52,565 nucleotides of DNA from Planctomycetota bacterium (GTDB taxonomy: Bacteria > Planctomycetota > UBA1135 > UBA2386), in assembly GCA_016235155.1 (NCBI GenBank), contig JACRLW010000051.1:1-52565 (forward strand), written 5' to 3'. The notes beneath the pieces are model-generated. The model saw only the letters and a list, made by a program, of their open reading frames with translations. It had not been told where the DNA came from and did no database searches. Positions 37,001-43,376 of this stretch are shown here, piece by piece. Every line of letters starts with the position of its first letter. Position 1 is the first letter of the stretch. The position numbers and the translations under genes were made by a program.

Positions 37001-37133
37001 TCTCTTGGCTGGGGCCCTCCGGCCTCCGGATCGTCGCTGGACCCGACGATTCTCCGGCCTTCGGTCCCGTCAGGTCCTGGGGTGCGAGGAACGAGAGCGT
37101 GAACGCGCACGCGACGGCGAGCATGGCGCGCAC
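34071..37133 (-). CDS. Large secreted BNR/YVTN beta-propeller protein (sortilin/glycosyl-hydrolase-like)
   Basis: The protein has 1020 residues. A signal peptide (AMLAVACAFTLSFLAPQ) is followed by an odd Gly/Arg/Ser-rich linker (about residues 20-65). From LRWRNIGPGNMSGR onward it shows repeated Asp-box motifs (STDGGKTFVNV, TIDGGKTWIEL, SSDGGATWRKL, SKDGGKTWQNR, SRDRGATWRI). These fold into tandem VPS10/sortilin-like propellers up to about residue 830. A C-terminal helical and beta domain follows. This is a common planctomycetal exoprotein type; despite database names, no glycosidase site is evident. The linker contains structured inverted repeats at DNA level. Confidence 0.88.
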   Translation of the reverse strand: MRAMLAVACAFTLSFLAPQDLTGPKAGESSGPATIRRPEGPSQESGRGLLGRRGSDDARPSVAASAAVSHLRWRNIGPGNMSGRVASIDALDADWRVALVGSASGGVFLTRNGGITWQPIFDQGGAGSIGVVAFSQCNPDVIWIGTGEANNRNSVGWGDGVYRSTDGGKTFVNVGLRDTRQIADVAVHPSEENIAYVAAVGSLWGDSGSRGLFKTIDGGKTWIELRGGLPDGPDVGCTEVVLHPRDPQVVLCGMYQRRRSPHWMHSGGPLGGVFKSSDGGATWRKLTDGLPVGDTGMIDLDFCRAHPDVVVAQVEASDTLPDDLAIPGPGIYRSDDCGESWRYLLRTSVRPFYHGQVAIDPNDPERIYSVGREFKVSKDGGKTWQNRWWSGGGDDHDLWIAPQDGRIRYMATDQGAHLTIDDGESVVAFENLAIGQFYAVGVDMSEPYRVVGGLQDNALWITPSNSRDPRGVMNVHSSWLGEGDGFHAQIDPRDNRTAYLVNHCGFAARVDLVTREHRYITPTPETTTNFAAWFDPDFAETPTDYTIDPGEHWFFGERPGRPLLPPQFRAAWSTPLVLSPRDPDVVYYGGNHLFESRDRGATWRIVSPDLTTNDPTKRNPSKSGGLTREVTGGENHCTIVAIGPSSLDGDVIWVGTDDGRVQLTRDGGRNWSDVRPALQATPGAPRDGAWISRVEPSHHVAGRCFVTLDDHRRDDYRPYVFATDDFGVSWRDLSATLPADGSVYVVREDRENHDLLFAGTEFGAFASLDRGAHWSELARGLPTVAVHDLVVHPRDHDLVAGTHGRSLWIADDVGALQQCTSAVRDEELWLFRPRLATTWRTVDNGRKQPDFLFRGENPERGAYLHFWSKAASDDRATLRVESLDGSTGWSARVEVVAGINRVLWPLEFAPGEREREALRTLLAATTVRIAGSVPDENRRAALKSIEGELAAAKDERALNRVRRKLVVEFGGFAGGRPSFGEALDERTAPPGTYRVRLTVGDRELSTAIVVRDDPLAERGR
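36934..37065. repeat. Nested inverted repeats inside the propeller gene (REP-like)
   Basis: A perfect 12-base inverted repeat (GCGGCCGAGGCC at 36934-36945, GGCCTCGGCCGC at 36989-37000) is followed by a second structure. That second structure has a 7-base stem ATCGTCG/CGACGAT at 37030-37050 flanked by CCGG on both sides. Both lie in the region coding the low-complexity linker just after the signal peptide. The layout resembles a REP/BIME-type element that has landed in frame. Confidence 0.55.
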
Positions 37134-37199
37134 GGTATCCGCCGCGACGACCGCGCCGCAGGCTGGCGATCCGCGGCACGCGGGCTACGGTGCCGCGCC

Positions 37200-38711
37200 G
37201 TGCGAACCGCGCTCGTCCTGCTCGTCGTGACCGTGCTCGCGCACGGCGGGACCTGGACGCGTCCGACCTGGGCGGGCAGCGAGGCGATGCGCGTGTTGAT
37301 CGCGCACGAGATGGTCGAGTCGGGCGACCTCGTCGTGCCGCGTCTCGGCGGCGAGACGATCTTCACGAAGCCGCCCGCGCACTACTGGTTGCTCGCCGCT
37401 TCCGAGCGGCTGTTCGGACTCTCGCCGGTCGCGGCGCGCGTGCCGTCGGTCCTTTCGATCTGGTGGTGCGCGTGCGTCGCGTTCGGCGTGCTCGCGCGGC
37501 GCACCGACCGACGCGCAGCCTGGCTCGGCGCGTGCGGCGTCGTGGCGGCGCCGAGCATGCTCTGGCACGGAGCGTTCGCGGAGATCGACCCGGTGTTCGC
37601 CGCAACGTCGGCCATCGCCGTCGTCACGCTGCTCGACGGCGCGGCGTCGCGTTCGGTCCGACGTCTGGTCGTCGCGGGTCTCGCCGGCTCGATCGCGCTG
37701 CTGACCAAGGGCCCGCCGCTCCTGATGTTCCTCGCCGTGCCGTTCGCCGTCGCGATGCGGATGGCGCCGCGCCAGGTCCTCGTCGCCTTCATCCCCGCGG
37801 CGATCCTGCCGGTCGCGGCATGGCTCACCGCGTTGCTCGCCGTGCTGCACGACGGCGCGTCGTCGACGCACGCCGCCGCGGTCGCGGCGACGGAGACCGT
37901 CGGCCGCATCGCGCTCTTCGATCGCGACAGCCTGCTCGACCTGCCGGTGCACGCGCTGCGTTCGCTGGCGGCGACCCTGCCGTTCACGCCGTGGCTGATC
38001 GCGGTGCTGCGCGATCGCGATCCGTCGCCGTGGTCGCGCTTCGAGCGCGCGTGCGCGTGGGGGTTCCTCGGCGCGGTGATCGTGCTCGCCTTCGTGCCGT
38101 TGCGGCCCGCGCGCTACCTCCTGCCCGGCGTTCCGCTGGTCGTGGTCGCCACCGCGCGGCGCGCGGCGGCGTGGACGCACGACGCGATGTTGCCGCGCTG
38201 GAGCGAGTCGATGCTGCGCGGGTTCGCGGTCGTGGCGGCGCTCGGCGCGGCGGCGTTGCCGTTCCTGCCGATCGGCGATCCATCGCCCGCGCTGTGCGGC
38301 GTCGTCGCGTGCGGAGCGCTCGCGGTCGTGGTGCGGACGCGCGCGATGGTCCTCGTGTTCGCATTCGCCGCGCCGGCGATCCTGCTCCTCACGGTCGTGC
38401 GCGATCGCGAGACGGCGCGAAGCGACGGACTCCGCGACGAGTACCGCATCGCGGAACTGATGCGCGACGAACTGCGCGCGCGCGGCGTCGAGCGCTTCGA
38501 GATCTGGGGTCACCCCGGCGAGAAGTTCGCGCTCGCGCTCGATCCCGGCGCGGTCTGGCGCGATCGGCTCGAGCGCGACGTCGCCGCGGACTGGGTGATC
38601 GCGCGCTGGCGCGACGGCCAGCCGCAGGACCTCGATCCCGCGACGTGGATCGAACGCGTGCGCATCCGCGGCCACGAACGCAGCTTCATCCTCGCCGAGC
38701 GGCGACGCTGA
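37200..38711 (+). CDS. ArnT/GT39-type membrane glycosyltransferase
   Basis: The protein has 503 residues from a GTG start, with about 12 helices. The first periplasmic loop has the family layout AGSEAMRV and then GGETIFTKPPAHYWLLAASE; SIALLTKGPPLLMF is another family motif. Such enzymes move sugars from polyprenyl phosphate to lipids or proteins. The usual Asp-Glu pair of the loop reads Ser-Glu here. The gene is divergent from the propeller gene (66 bases) and convergent with a second family member. Confidence 0.85.
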   Translation: MRTALVLLVVTVLAHGGTWTRPTWAGSEAMRVLIAHEMVESGDLVVPRLGGETIFTKPPAHYWLLAASERLFGLSPVAARVPSVLSIWWCACVAFGVLARRTDRRAAWLGACGVVAAPSMLWHGAFAEIDPVFAATSAIAVVTLLDGAASRSVRRLVVAGLAGSIALLTKGPPLLMFLAVPFAVAMRMAPRQVLVAFIPAAILPVAAWLTALLAVLHDGASSTHAAAVAATETVGRIALFDRDSLLDLPVHALRSLAATLPFTPWLIAVLRDRDPSPWSRFERACAWGFLGAVIVLAFVPLRPARYLLPGVPLVVVATARRAAAWTHDAMLPRWSESMLRGFAVVAALGAAALPFLPIGDPSPALCGVVACGALAVVVRTRAMVLVFAFAAPAILLLTVVRDRETARSDGLRDEYRIAELMRDELRARGVERFEIWGHPGEKFALALDPGAVWRDRLERDVAADWVIARWRDGQPQDLDPATWIERVRIRGHERSFILAERRR

Positions 38712-40268
38712 TCACGGCGCCGACGCGCGCAGGGTCGCGAGCGTCTTGCGCATCGCGAATGCCGCGCTCGCGGCGAGGCCGAGTCCGAAGCACGCGAGTC
38801 CGGGCCATGGTCGCGGGGGGCGCGACTGCGCGACCGGCAACGCGTCGCGATTGCTCATCACCGTGATCGATGCGTCCGCTCCGAACGGGCGGCGCAGCAG
38901 CGGTCGGAGCGGCGCGGCGACGCCCGTCTCGTCGACGACGGCGAGCCAGGTCGCCTGCGACGGGTCGGCGAGGCGCTCACGCAACGCGTCGGCGCCGATC
39001 GGCGCTTCGAAGCAACCGAGCTGCGAGAAGAGGCCCCGCGGCGCGTCGAGACGCAACAGTCGCTCCTCGCCGCGAAAGTGCGGGCGCAACTCCTCGGCGA
39101 GTTCGGCGACGTGCCGGCTCTGCACCATCGCCGGCGTGTTCGCGTCCCAGAGGTGGAGGTAACCGAAGGCGCACGCGGCGAGCGCACCCAGCGCGGCGAG
39201 ATGAGCGCGCGGATCGGCGCTCGCGCGCCAGCGCAGCGCGACTTCGTGACCGGCGAGGATCGCCGCGCCGGGCACGAGCGGCATGAGCTGTTCGAAGCGG
39301 TGCTCCGACGCGAACGCGAACATCGCGAGCGAAGCGAGGCACTGGACCGTGAACAGTCGTTCGAATCGCGACGGCGCTTCCGCCGTCGCTTCCGCCGTCG
39401 CGCGCCGGCGCAGCACGCGAACGAAGGCGACGATCGCGAACAAACTCATCGGGAACAGGCGCGACAGGAACCATGCCGGCGCGCGATACGGGTGGAGCCC
39501 GGGCGGACTCGCGTTCTCGCGCGTGCCGAGCGTGTGGCCGACGAGTTCGTCGACGATCAGCTTCTGCCACGCACGGCCGTCGGTCGCGATGTTCGCGGCG
39601 ACGAACCAGGCGCCGCACACCGACACGAGGATCGCGACGCCGATCGCGTGCTCACGCCAGCGCAACCGGAACGGTCGTTCGCGCACGAAGGCGAGCAGAC
39701 CGAGCGTGCCGAGCACCAGCACGAGCGGTCCCTTCGTCATCGTCGCCAGCGTGGCGGCGATCCAGAACGGCAGCCAGGTCCGGCGCCGCTCGAAGGCGTC
39801 GAATGCGAAGAGCGTCGCGGCGAAGACGAACAGCTGGAACAGCCCGTCGGTTCGCAGGATGAGCACCTGCCGCAGGCCGAGCATCGACGCGAAGTAGAAC
39901 AGCGCCGCCCAGATCCCCGCGTTGCGCCCGAAGGACCGCGCCGCCGTCGCGAGCACGAGCAAGGTCGTGAGCAGCGTCGCGAACCAGCTCGGGAACGCCA
40001 TCGCGATGCGGCCGGTGTCGCCGAGCGCGAGCACGCCGAGCACGGCGAGCCAGTTGAAGAGCGGCGGCTTCGACGCGAAGTTGCCCTCCGCGTCGTCCTG
40101 TGCGAGCCAGCGACCGTTCTCGACGACGTCGAGGACGTACGCGGCGACGCGTTCCTGATCGCGCGTGAGGAGATCGTCCGGCGCGGTCGCGCGCGCGGCG
40201 ACGACGAGCAGCCACGCGCCGAGCGCGAACGCGAGCGCGATCCAAGGTCGCGGCGCGGCGGCGCGCAT
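38712..40268 (-). CDS. ArnT/GT39-type membrane glycosyltransferase
   Basis: The protein has 518 residues with about 12 helices. Family motifs are LLTRDQERVAAYVLDVVENG, NFASKPPLFNWLAVL and TLATMTKGPLVLVLG. The catalytic Asp-Glu pair is Gln-Glu here. A soluble C-terminal part contains LRLDAPRGLFSQLG. The ATG lies inside the reading frame of the upstream glycosyltransferase. Polyprenyl-linked sugar is the likely donor and the acceptor is unknown. It ends base-to-base with the convergent third member. Confidence 0.85.
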   Translation of the reverse strand: MRAAAPRPWIALAFALGAWLLVVAARATAPDDLLTRDQERVAAYVLDVVENGRWLAQDDAEGNFASKPPLFNWLAVLGVLALGDTGRIAMAFPSWFATLLTTLLVLATAARSFGRNAGIWAALFYFASMLGLRQVLILRTDGLFQLFVFAATLFAFDAFERRRTWLPFWIAATLATMTKGPLVLVLGTLGLLAFVRERPFRLRWREHAIGVAILVSVCGAWFVAANIATDGRAWQKLIVDELVGHTLGTRENASPPGLHPYRAPAWFLSRLFPMSLFAIVAFVRVLRRRATAEATAEAPSRFERLFTVQCLASLAMFAFASEHRFEQLMPLVPGAAILAGHEVALRWRASADPRAHLAALGALAACAFGYLHLWDANTPAMVQSRHVAELAEELRPHFRGEERLLRLDAPRGLFSQLGCFEAPIGADALRERLADPSQATWLAVVDETGVAAPLRPLLRRPFGADASITVMSNRDALPVAQSRPPRPWPGLACFGLGLAASAAFAMRKTLATLRASAP

Positions 40269-41890
40269 GATCCGAGGACGACGACGTCGACGACCTTGCC
40301 CTTGTTGGTCAGGAATCCGCGGACGACGTGCTTCGGAGAGCGGAGCAGGGCGCGCGCGGCATCGCGACGCTCGGGCGCGAGCGTGTCGATCGCCTGTTCC
40401 AGCCGGTCCAGTCGATCGCGCGTCGTGACGATCACGCGGTCCTGCTCGAACAGGAACGCGAGCGCGTCGGGCGGCTCGAGCGCCGGCACGTCGCGGTCGA
40501 GGTAGAAGACGAGGCTCGGCATCGACAAGGCGCAGGTCGCGACGCGGACCTGTGGCGGGAACACCGACGGGATCGCGTCACGCAAGGCGTGGATTGCGGT
40601 GTGCGGCGCGAGCAGCGGGACGACCATCGCCCCGAGCGCCCCCGCGCCGCCGATCGACGTCATCGCGACGGCGAGTCCCGCGGCAGCGGACCGCCCGCGC
40701 ATCGCGAGACGGCCCGCGCCGGTGAAGCCGACCGCGATCGTGGCGGCCGTGAGCACGACTGGGACCTCGAGAGCCAGTCCGGCGAGCGGGAACGCGGCGA
40801 TCGTCGCGATCCCCGCGATCACGCCGAGCGCGATGAGCAGCGCGCCCGTGCAACGGTCGGGAGTGGTGCGCGCCTGCATTGCGAACGCGGTTGCGATCGC
40901 GAGCGCGGGGAAGCCGGGCAGCGGGTAGTGCGCGAGCTTGCTCGTCGCGAGCGAGAAGATCGCGATGGTGAGCAGGAACCACCAGGCGAGCAGCTTCGCG
41001 GAGCCGGGAAGTGCCTGATCGCGCAGTCGTGGGCAGGAGCGGAGCGCGCAGAGGAGCGGCGTCCACGGCAGGAACGCCAGCGGCACCGCGCCCAGGTAGA
41101 AGAGGTACCACCACGGCGCATGACCACCGTGGCCTTCGAACGCCTGGAGACTGCGGTCGACGACGTGGTGCATCACGCCGATCGACCAGAAGCGACCCTC
41201 CGTGCGCACCAACGCGGGGATCGCCCATGCCGCGACGATCGAACCGAAGAGCAGGGCACCGGCGAGGATCCGCGACGGCCGTGGCCGCCAACCGCCCGCG
41301 ACCATGCCGGCGACGAGTGCCAGGGGCGACACCAACGCCGGCGGGCCCTTTGTGAGGAACGCGAGCGCGGCGAGGACCCAGGCCGCGGTGCTCGTGAGGA
41401 GCCCGGCGCGCGACGCGAACACGTCGACCATCGCCTTGCTCGACCACGCGGTGAGACCGAGCAGGGTCGCGTCGGCCGTGGCACCGTGTGCGAGCGCTTG
41501 CGACGCGCCGCAGGTCGCCACCGCGACGCCCGCGACGATCGCGAAGACCGGTCGCAGCCCGAGCGTCCTGCCGATGCTCGCGGTCGCCGGAACCGCGATC
41601 GCCACCGCGAGCGCGGACGGCAGCCGCGCCGCGAACTCGGTCGGACCGAACAGCGCCATGCACGCGGCCTGGAGCCAGTAGACGAAGATCGGCTTGTCGA
41701 GGCGCTCGGCGCCGTTGAAGTGCGGCACGAGCCAGTCGCCGCTGCGAAGCAGGTGGCGCGATGCCGTCGCGAAGCGCGGTTCGTCGACGTCGAGCAGCTC
41801 GAAGCACATCGACCCGGCGAGGTTCGCCGTCAGGACGAGCAGCGTCGCCACCGCGCAGAGCGCGGCGAAGGGAACTCGATCGAGCCTCAC
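39737..41890 (-). CDS. ArnT/GT39-type membrane glycosyltransferase with run-on C-terminus
   Basis: The recognisable protein is about 541 residues (to 40268). It has the first-loop signature DVDEPRFATASRHLLRSGDW with the canonical Asp-Glu pair, RLDKPIFVYWLQAACMALFG and LTKGPPALVSPL, and about 12 helices. The C-terminal part ends naturally at GKVVDVVVLG. No stop occurs there: the frame runs on to 39737 as an Arg/Ser-rich tail over the next gene, which is probably not functional protein. A lost stop or small indel near 40268 is likely. The GTG start overlaps the PAP2 stop as GTGA. This member is the most canonical of the three. Confidence 0.8.
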   Translation of the reverse strand: MRLDRVPFAALCAVATLLVLTANLAGSMCFELLDVDEPRFATASRHLLRSGDWLVPHFNGAERLDKPIFVYWLQAACMALFGPTEFAARLPSALAVAIAVPATASIGRTLGLRPVFAIVAGVAVATCGASQALAHGATADATLLGLTAWSSKAMVDVFASRAGLLTSTAAWVLAALAFLTKGPPALVSPLALVAGMVAGGWRPRPSRILAGALLFGSIVAAWAIPALVRTEGRFWSIGVMHHVVDRSLQAFEGHGGHAPWWYLFYLGAVPLAFLPWTPLLCALRSCPRLRDQALPGSAKLLAWWFLLTIAIFSLATSKLAHYPLPGFPALAIATAFAMQARTTPDRCTGALLIALGVIAGIATIAAFPLAGLALEVPVVLTAATIAVGFTGAGRLAMRGRSAAAGLAVAMTSIGGAGALGAMVVPLLAPHTAIHALRDAIPSVFPPQVRVATCALSMPSLVFYLDRDVPALEPPDALAFLFEQDRVIVTTRDRLDRLEQAIDTLAPERRDAARALLRSPKHVVRGFLTNKGKVVDVVVLGSCAPPRRDLGSRSRSRSARGCSSSPRARPRRTISSRAIRNASPRTSSTSSRTVAGSHRTTRRATSRRSRRSSTGSPCSACSRSATPAASRWRSRAGSRRCSRPCSCSRRRRGPSGATRGSGRRCSTSRRCSACGRCSSCEPTGCSSCSSSPRRSSHSTPSSGAGPGCRSGSPPRWRR

Positions 41891-42669
41891 GGCGCGGTCG
41901 ACACGGGGATGGATTCGGGTTCGTCGGCGAGTCCGGCGAACACGAACGACGCGACCGACAGAACGATGCCCCACGCGCGTGGTCCGCGCAGACCCCACGG
42001 GTCGAGGACCATCGCGAGCAAGGAACTCGCGAGGATCACGGCGGCGGCGAGGGGCAGGACCCATGCCGGGACGACGAACCGTCCGGCGAGCAGCGGCAGC
42101 CGCCGCGCGACGACGAGTGCCGCGAGTGCCACGCCGAGCGAGGCGAGGACGTCGGACGGCCAGTGGCGCAGCACGAACACGCGTGAGATCGCGACGAGCG
42201 CCGCCGCGACCACGAGCAGTGCTTTGCGCGCGTCGAGCCGCGTGCCGACGAGCAACGCGGCCGCAAAGCCGAACGCGCTCATCGCGTGACCCGACGGCCA
42301 CGACAACGCGACGTCGTCGCCGAGCGGCCGCGGCCGCGCGACGAACTGCTTGAGGGCTTCGACCGCGAGCCCGCCGAGGAGTGCCGTCGTCAGCAGGAGC
42401 TGACGGCGCGCCGCGCTGCGCGCGATGCTCAGCCCGAGGAGCAGCAGCGCCGCGAGTCCTGGTCCGCGGACGAGGTCGCTCGCGGCGTCCCAGATCTTCG
42501 CGGCGCCGCCGCGACGCACGCTGAACGGTTCGAGCGCCGTGACCAACCCGGGTCCTTCGAAGCGCATCACGACGAGCGACGTGGCGATCGTCAGACCGGC
42601 AACGGCGAGCAGGCGGAGATCGCGTGAATGCGTGCCGACGAGCGGGTCGCTGGCGCCGCCGCCGCTCAT
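41887..42669 (-). CDS. PAP2-family membrane phosphatase
   Basis: The protein has 260 residues with about six helices. All three PAP2 motifs are visible: KQFVARPRP, WPSGHAMS and SRVFVLRHWPSDV. These enzymes remove phosphate from lipid (pyro)phosphates such as undecaprenyl pyrophosphate or phosphatidic acid on the outer face. Position between a dual-specificity-type phosphatase and glycosyltransferases suggests recycling of a polyprenyl carrier or editing of a glycolipid. The ATG overlaps the upstream stop as ATGA. Confidence 0.9.
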   Translation of the reverse strand: MSGGGASDPLVGTHSRDLRLLAVAGLTIATSLVVMRFEGPGLVTALEPFSVRRGGAAKIWDAASDLVRGPGLAALLLLGLSIARSAARRQLLLTTALLGGLAVEALKQFVARPRPLGDDVALSWPSGHAMSAFGFAAALLVGTRLDARKALLVVAAALVAISRVFVLRHWPSDVLASLGVALAALVVARRLPLLAGRFVVPAWVLPLAAAVILASSLLAMVLDPWGLRGPRAWGIVLSVASFVFAGLADEPESIPVSTAP

Positions 42670-43340
42670 CGCGCCGTATCGCCGGTCGCGTTCGCGGCGC
42701 CCGGCGGTGCCGGTCGGTACTCGAAGAGGATGCGGCCCTTCCGGCTGTCACGGCCGAAGGTCGCGAACCCGGGGAACAGGTCCGCCAGGAACTGCAGGTT
42801 CCTCGGCAGGCGCGCCGTGCCGTGCCACGCGGCTTCGTTCGACCAGCCTTCCTCGCGGATCCGATAGAGCGCCGCCATCAGCACCGAGCGACCCTCGCCG
42901 TGTTCGCAGTGGACCAGCAACGGTTGATTGGCCGGATCCGCCATCAGGCCGAGCACGCGGTCGATCGTCTCCAGCGACGGCTCCTGGCGACTCGGCACGT
43001 GCAGGTGCTTGATGCCGGCCTGCTCGAGCGCGGCGCGCTCCGCATCGACCGCCTCGGGCCGCGTGTCGCGAAGATCGATCACGCTGCGGATCGCGTGCGA
43101 CTTGCCGACGCGCACGAGTTCCGGCGGCGGCATCTCCGCGGACTGGAACACCTCGCCGTCGCGCACGACCACCAGTCGATGCTCGACGAGCACCCACCAG
43201 CCGTAGTCCGCCGCGATGAACAGGGCGACGGCGCCGAGCACGGCGCCGGTGATGGCGATGCGGCGCCTGGTCCGGCGGGGTGATCTTGCTGCGTTCGATT
43301 CGGCCACGTGAACTCGGGCGGGGAGCTTAGCCCCAGCCAC
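42666..43340 (-). CDS. Membrane-anchored dual-specificity/tyrosine-type phosphatase
   Basis: The protein has 224 residues. One N-terminal helix (about 27-48) is followed by a Cys-phosphatase domain with the signature HCEHGEGRS (Cys nucleophile and Arg) near residue 145. IRSVIDLRDTRPE and AGIKHLHVPS are other family traits. The helix plus positive-inside residues would put the catalytic part in the periplasm. Its substrate may be a lipid phosphate, given the coupled PAP2 gene, rather than a protein. Confidence 0.85.
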   Translation of the reverse strand: MAGAKLPARVHVAESNAARSPRRTRRRIAITGAVLGAVALFIAADYGWWVLVEHRLVVVRDGEVFQSAEMPPPELVRVGKSHAIRSVIDLRDTRPEAVDAERAALEQAGIKHLHVPSRQEPSLETIDRVLGLMADPANQPLLVHCEHGEGRSVLMAALYRIREEGWSNEAAWHGTARLPRNLQFLADLFPGFATFGRDSRKGRILFEYRPAPPGAANATGDTAR

Positions 43341-43376
43341 CCGTCGGACCAGAACGGCTTCGCGCGGCGCGAGCCC

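Noticed and set aside
41891-42751. Upstream extension of the 41890 glycosyltransferase frame over the PAP2 gene
   Set aside because: The extension is low-complexity, and the GTGA overlap at 41890 gives a proper N-terminus.
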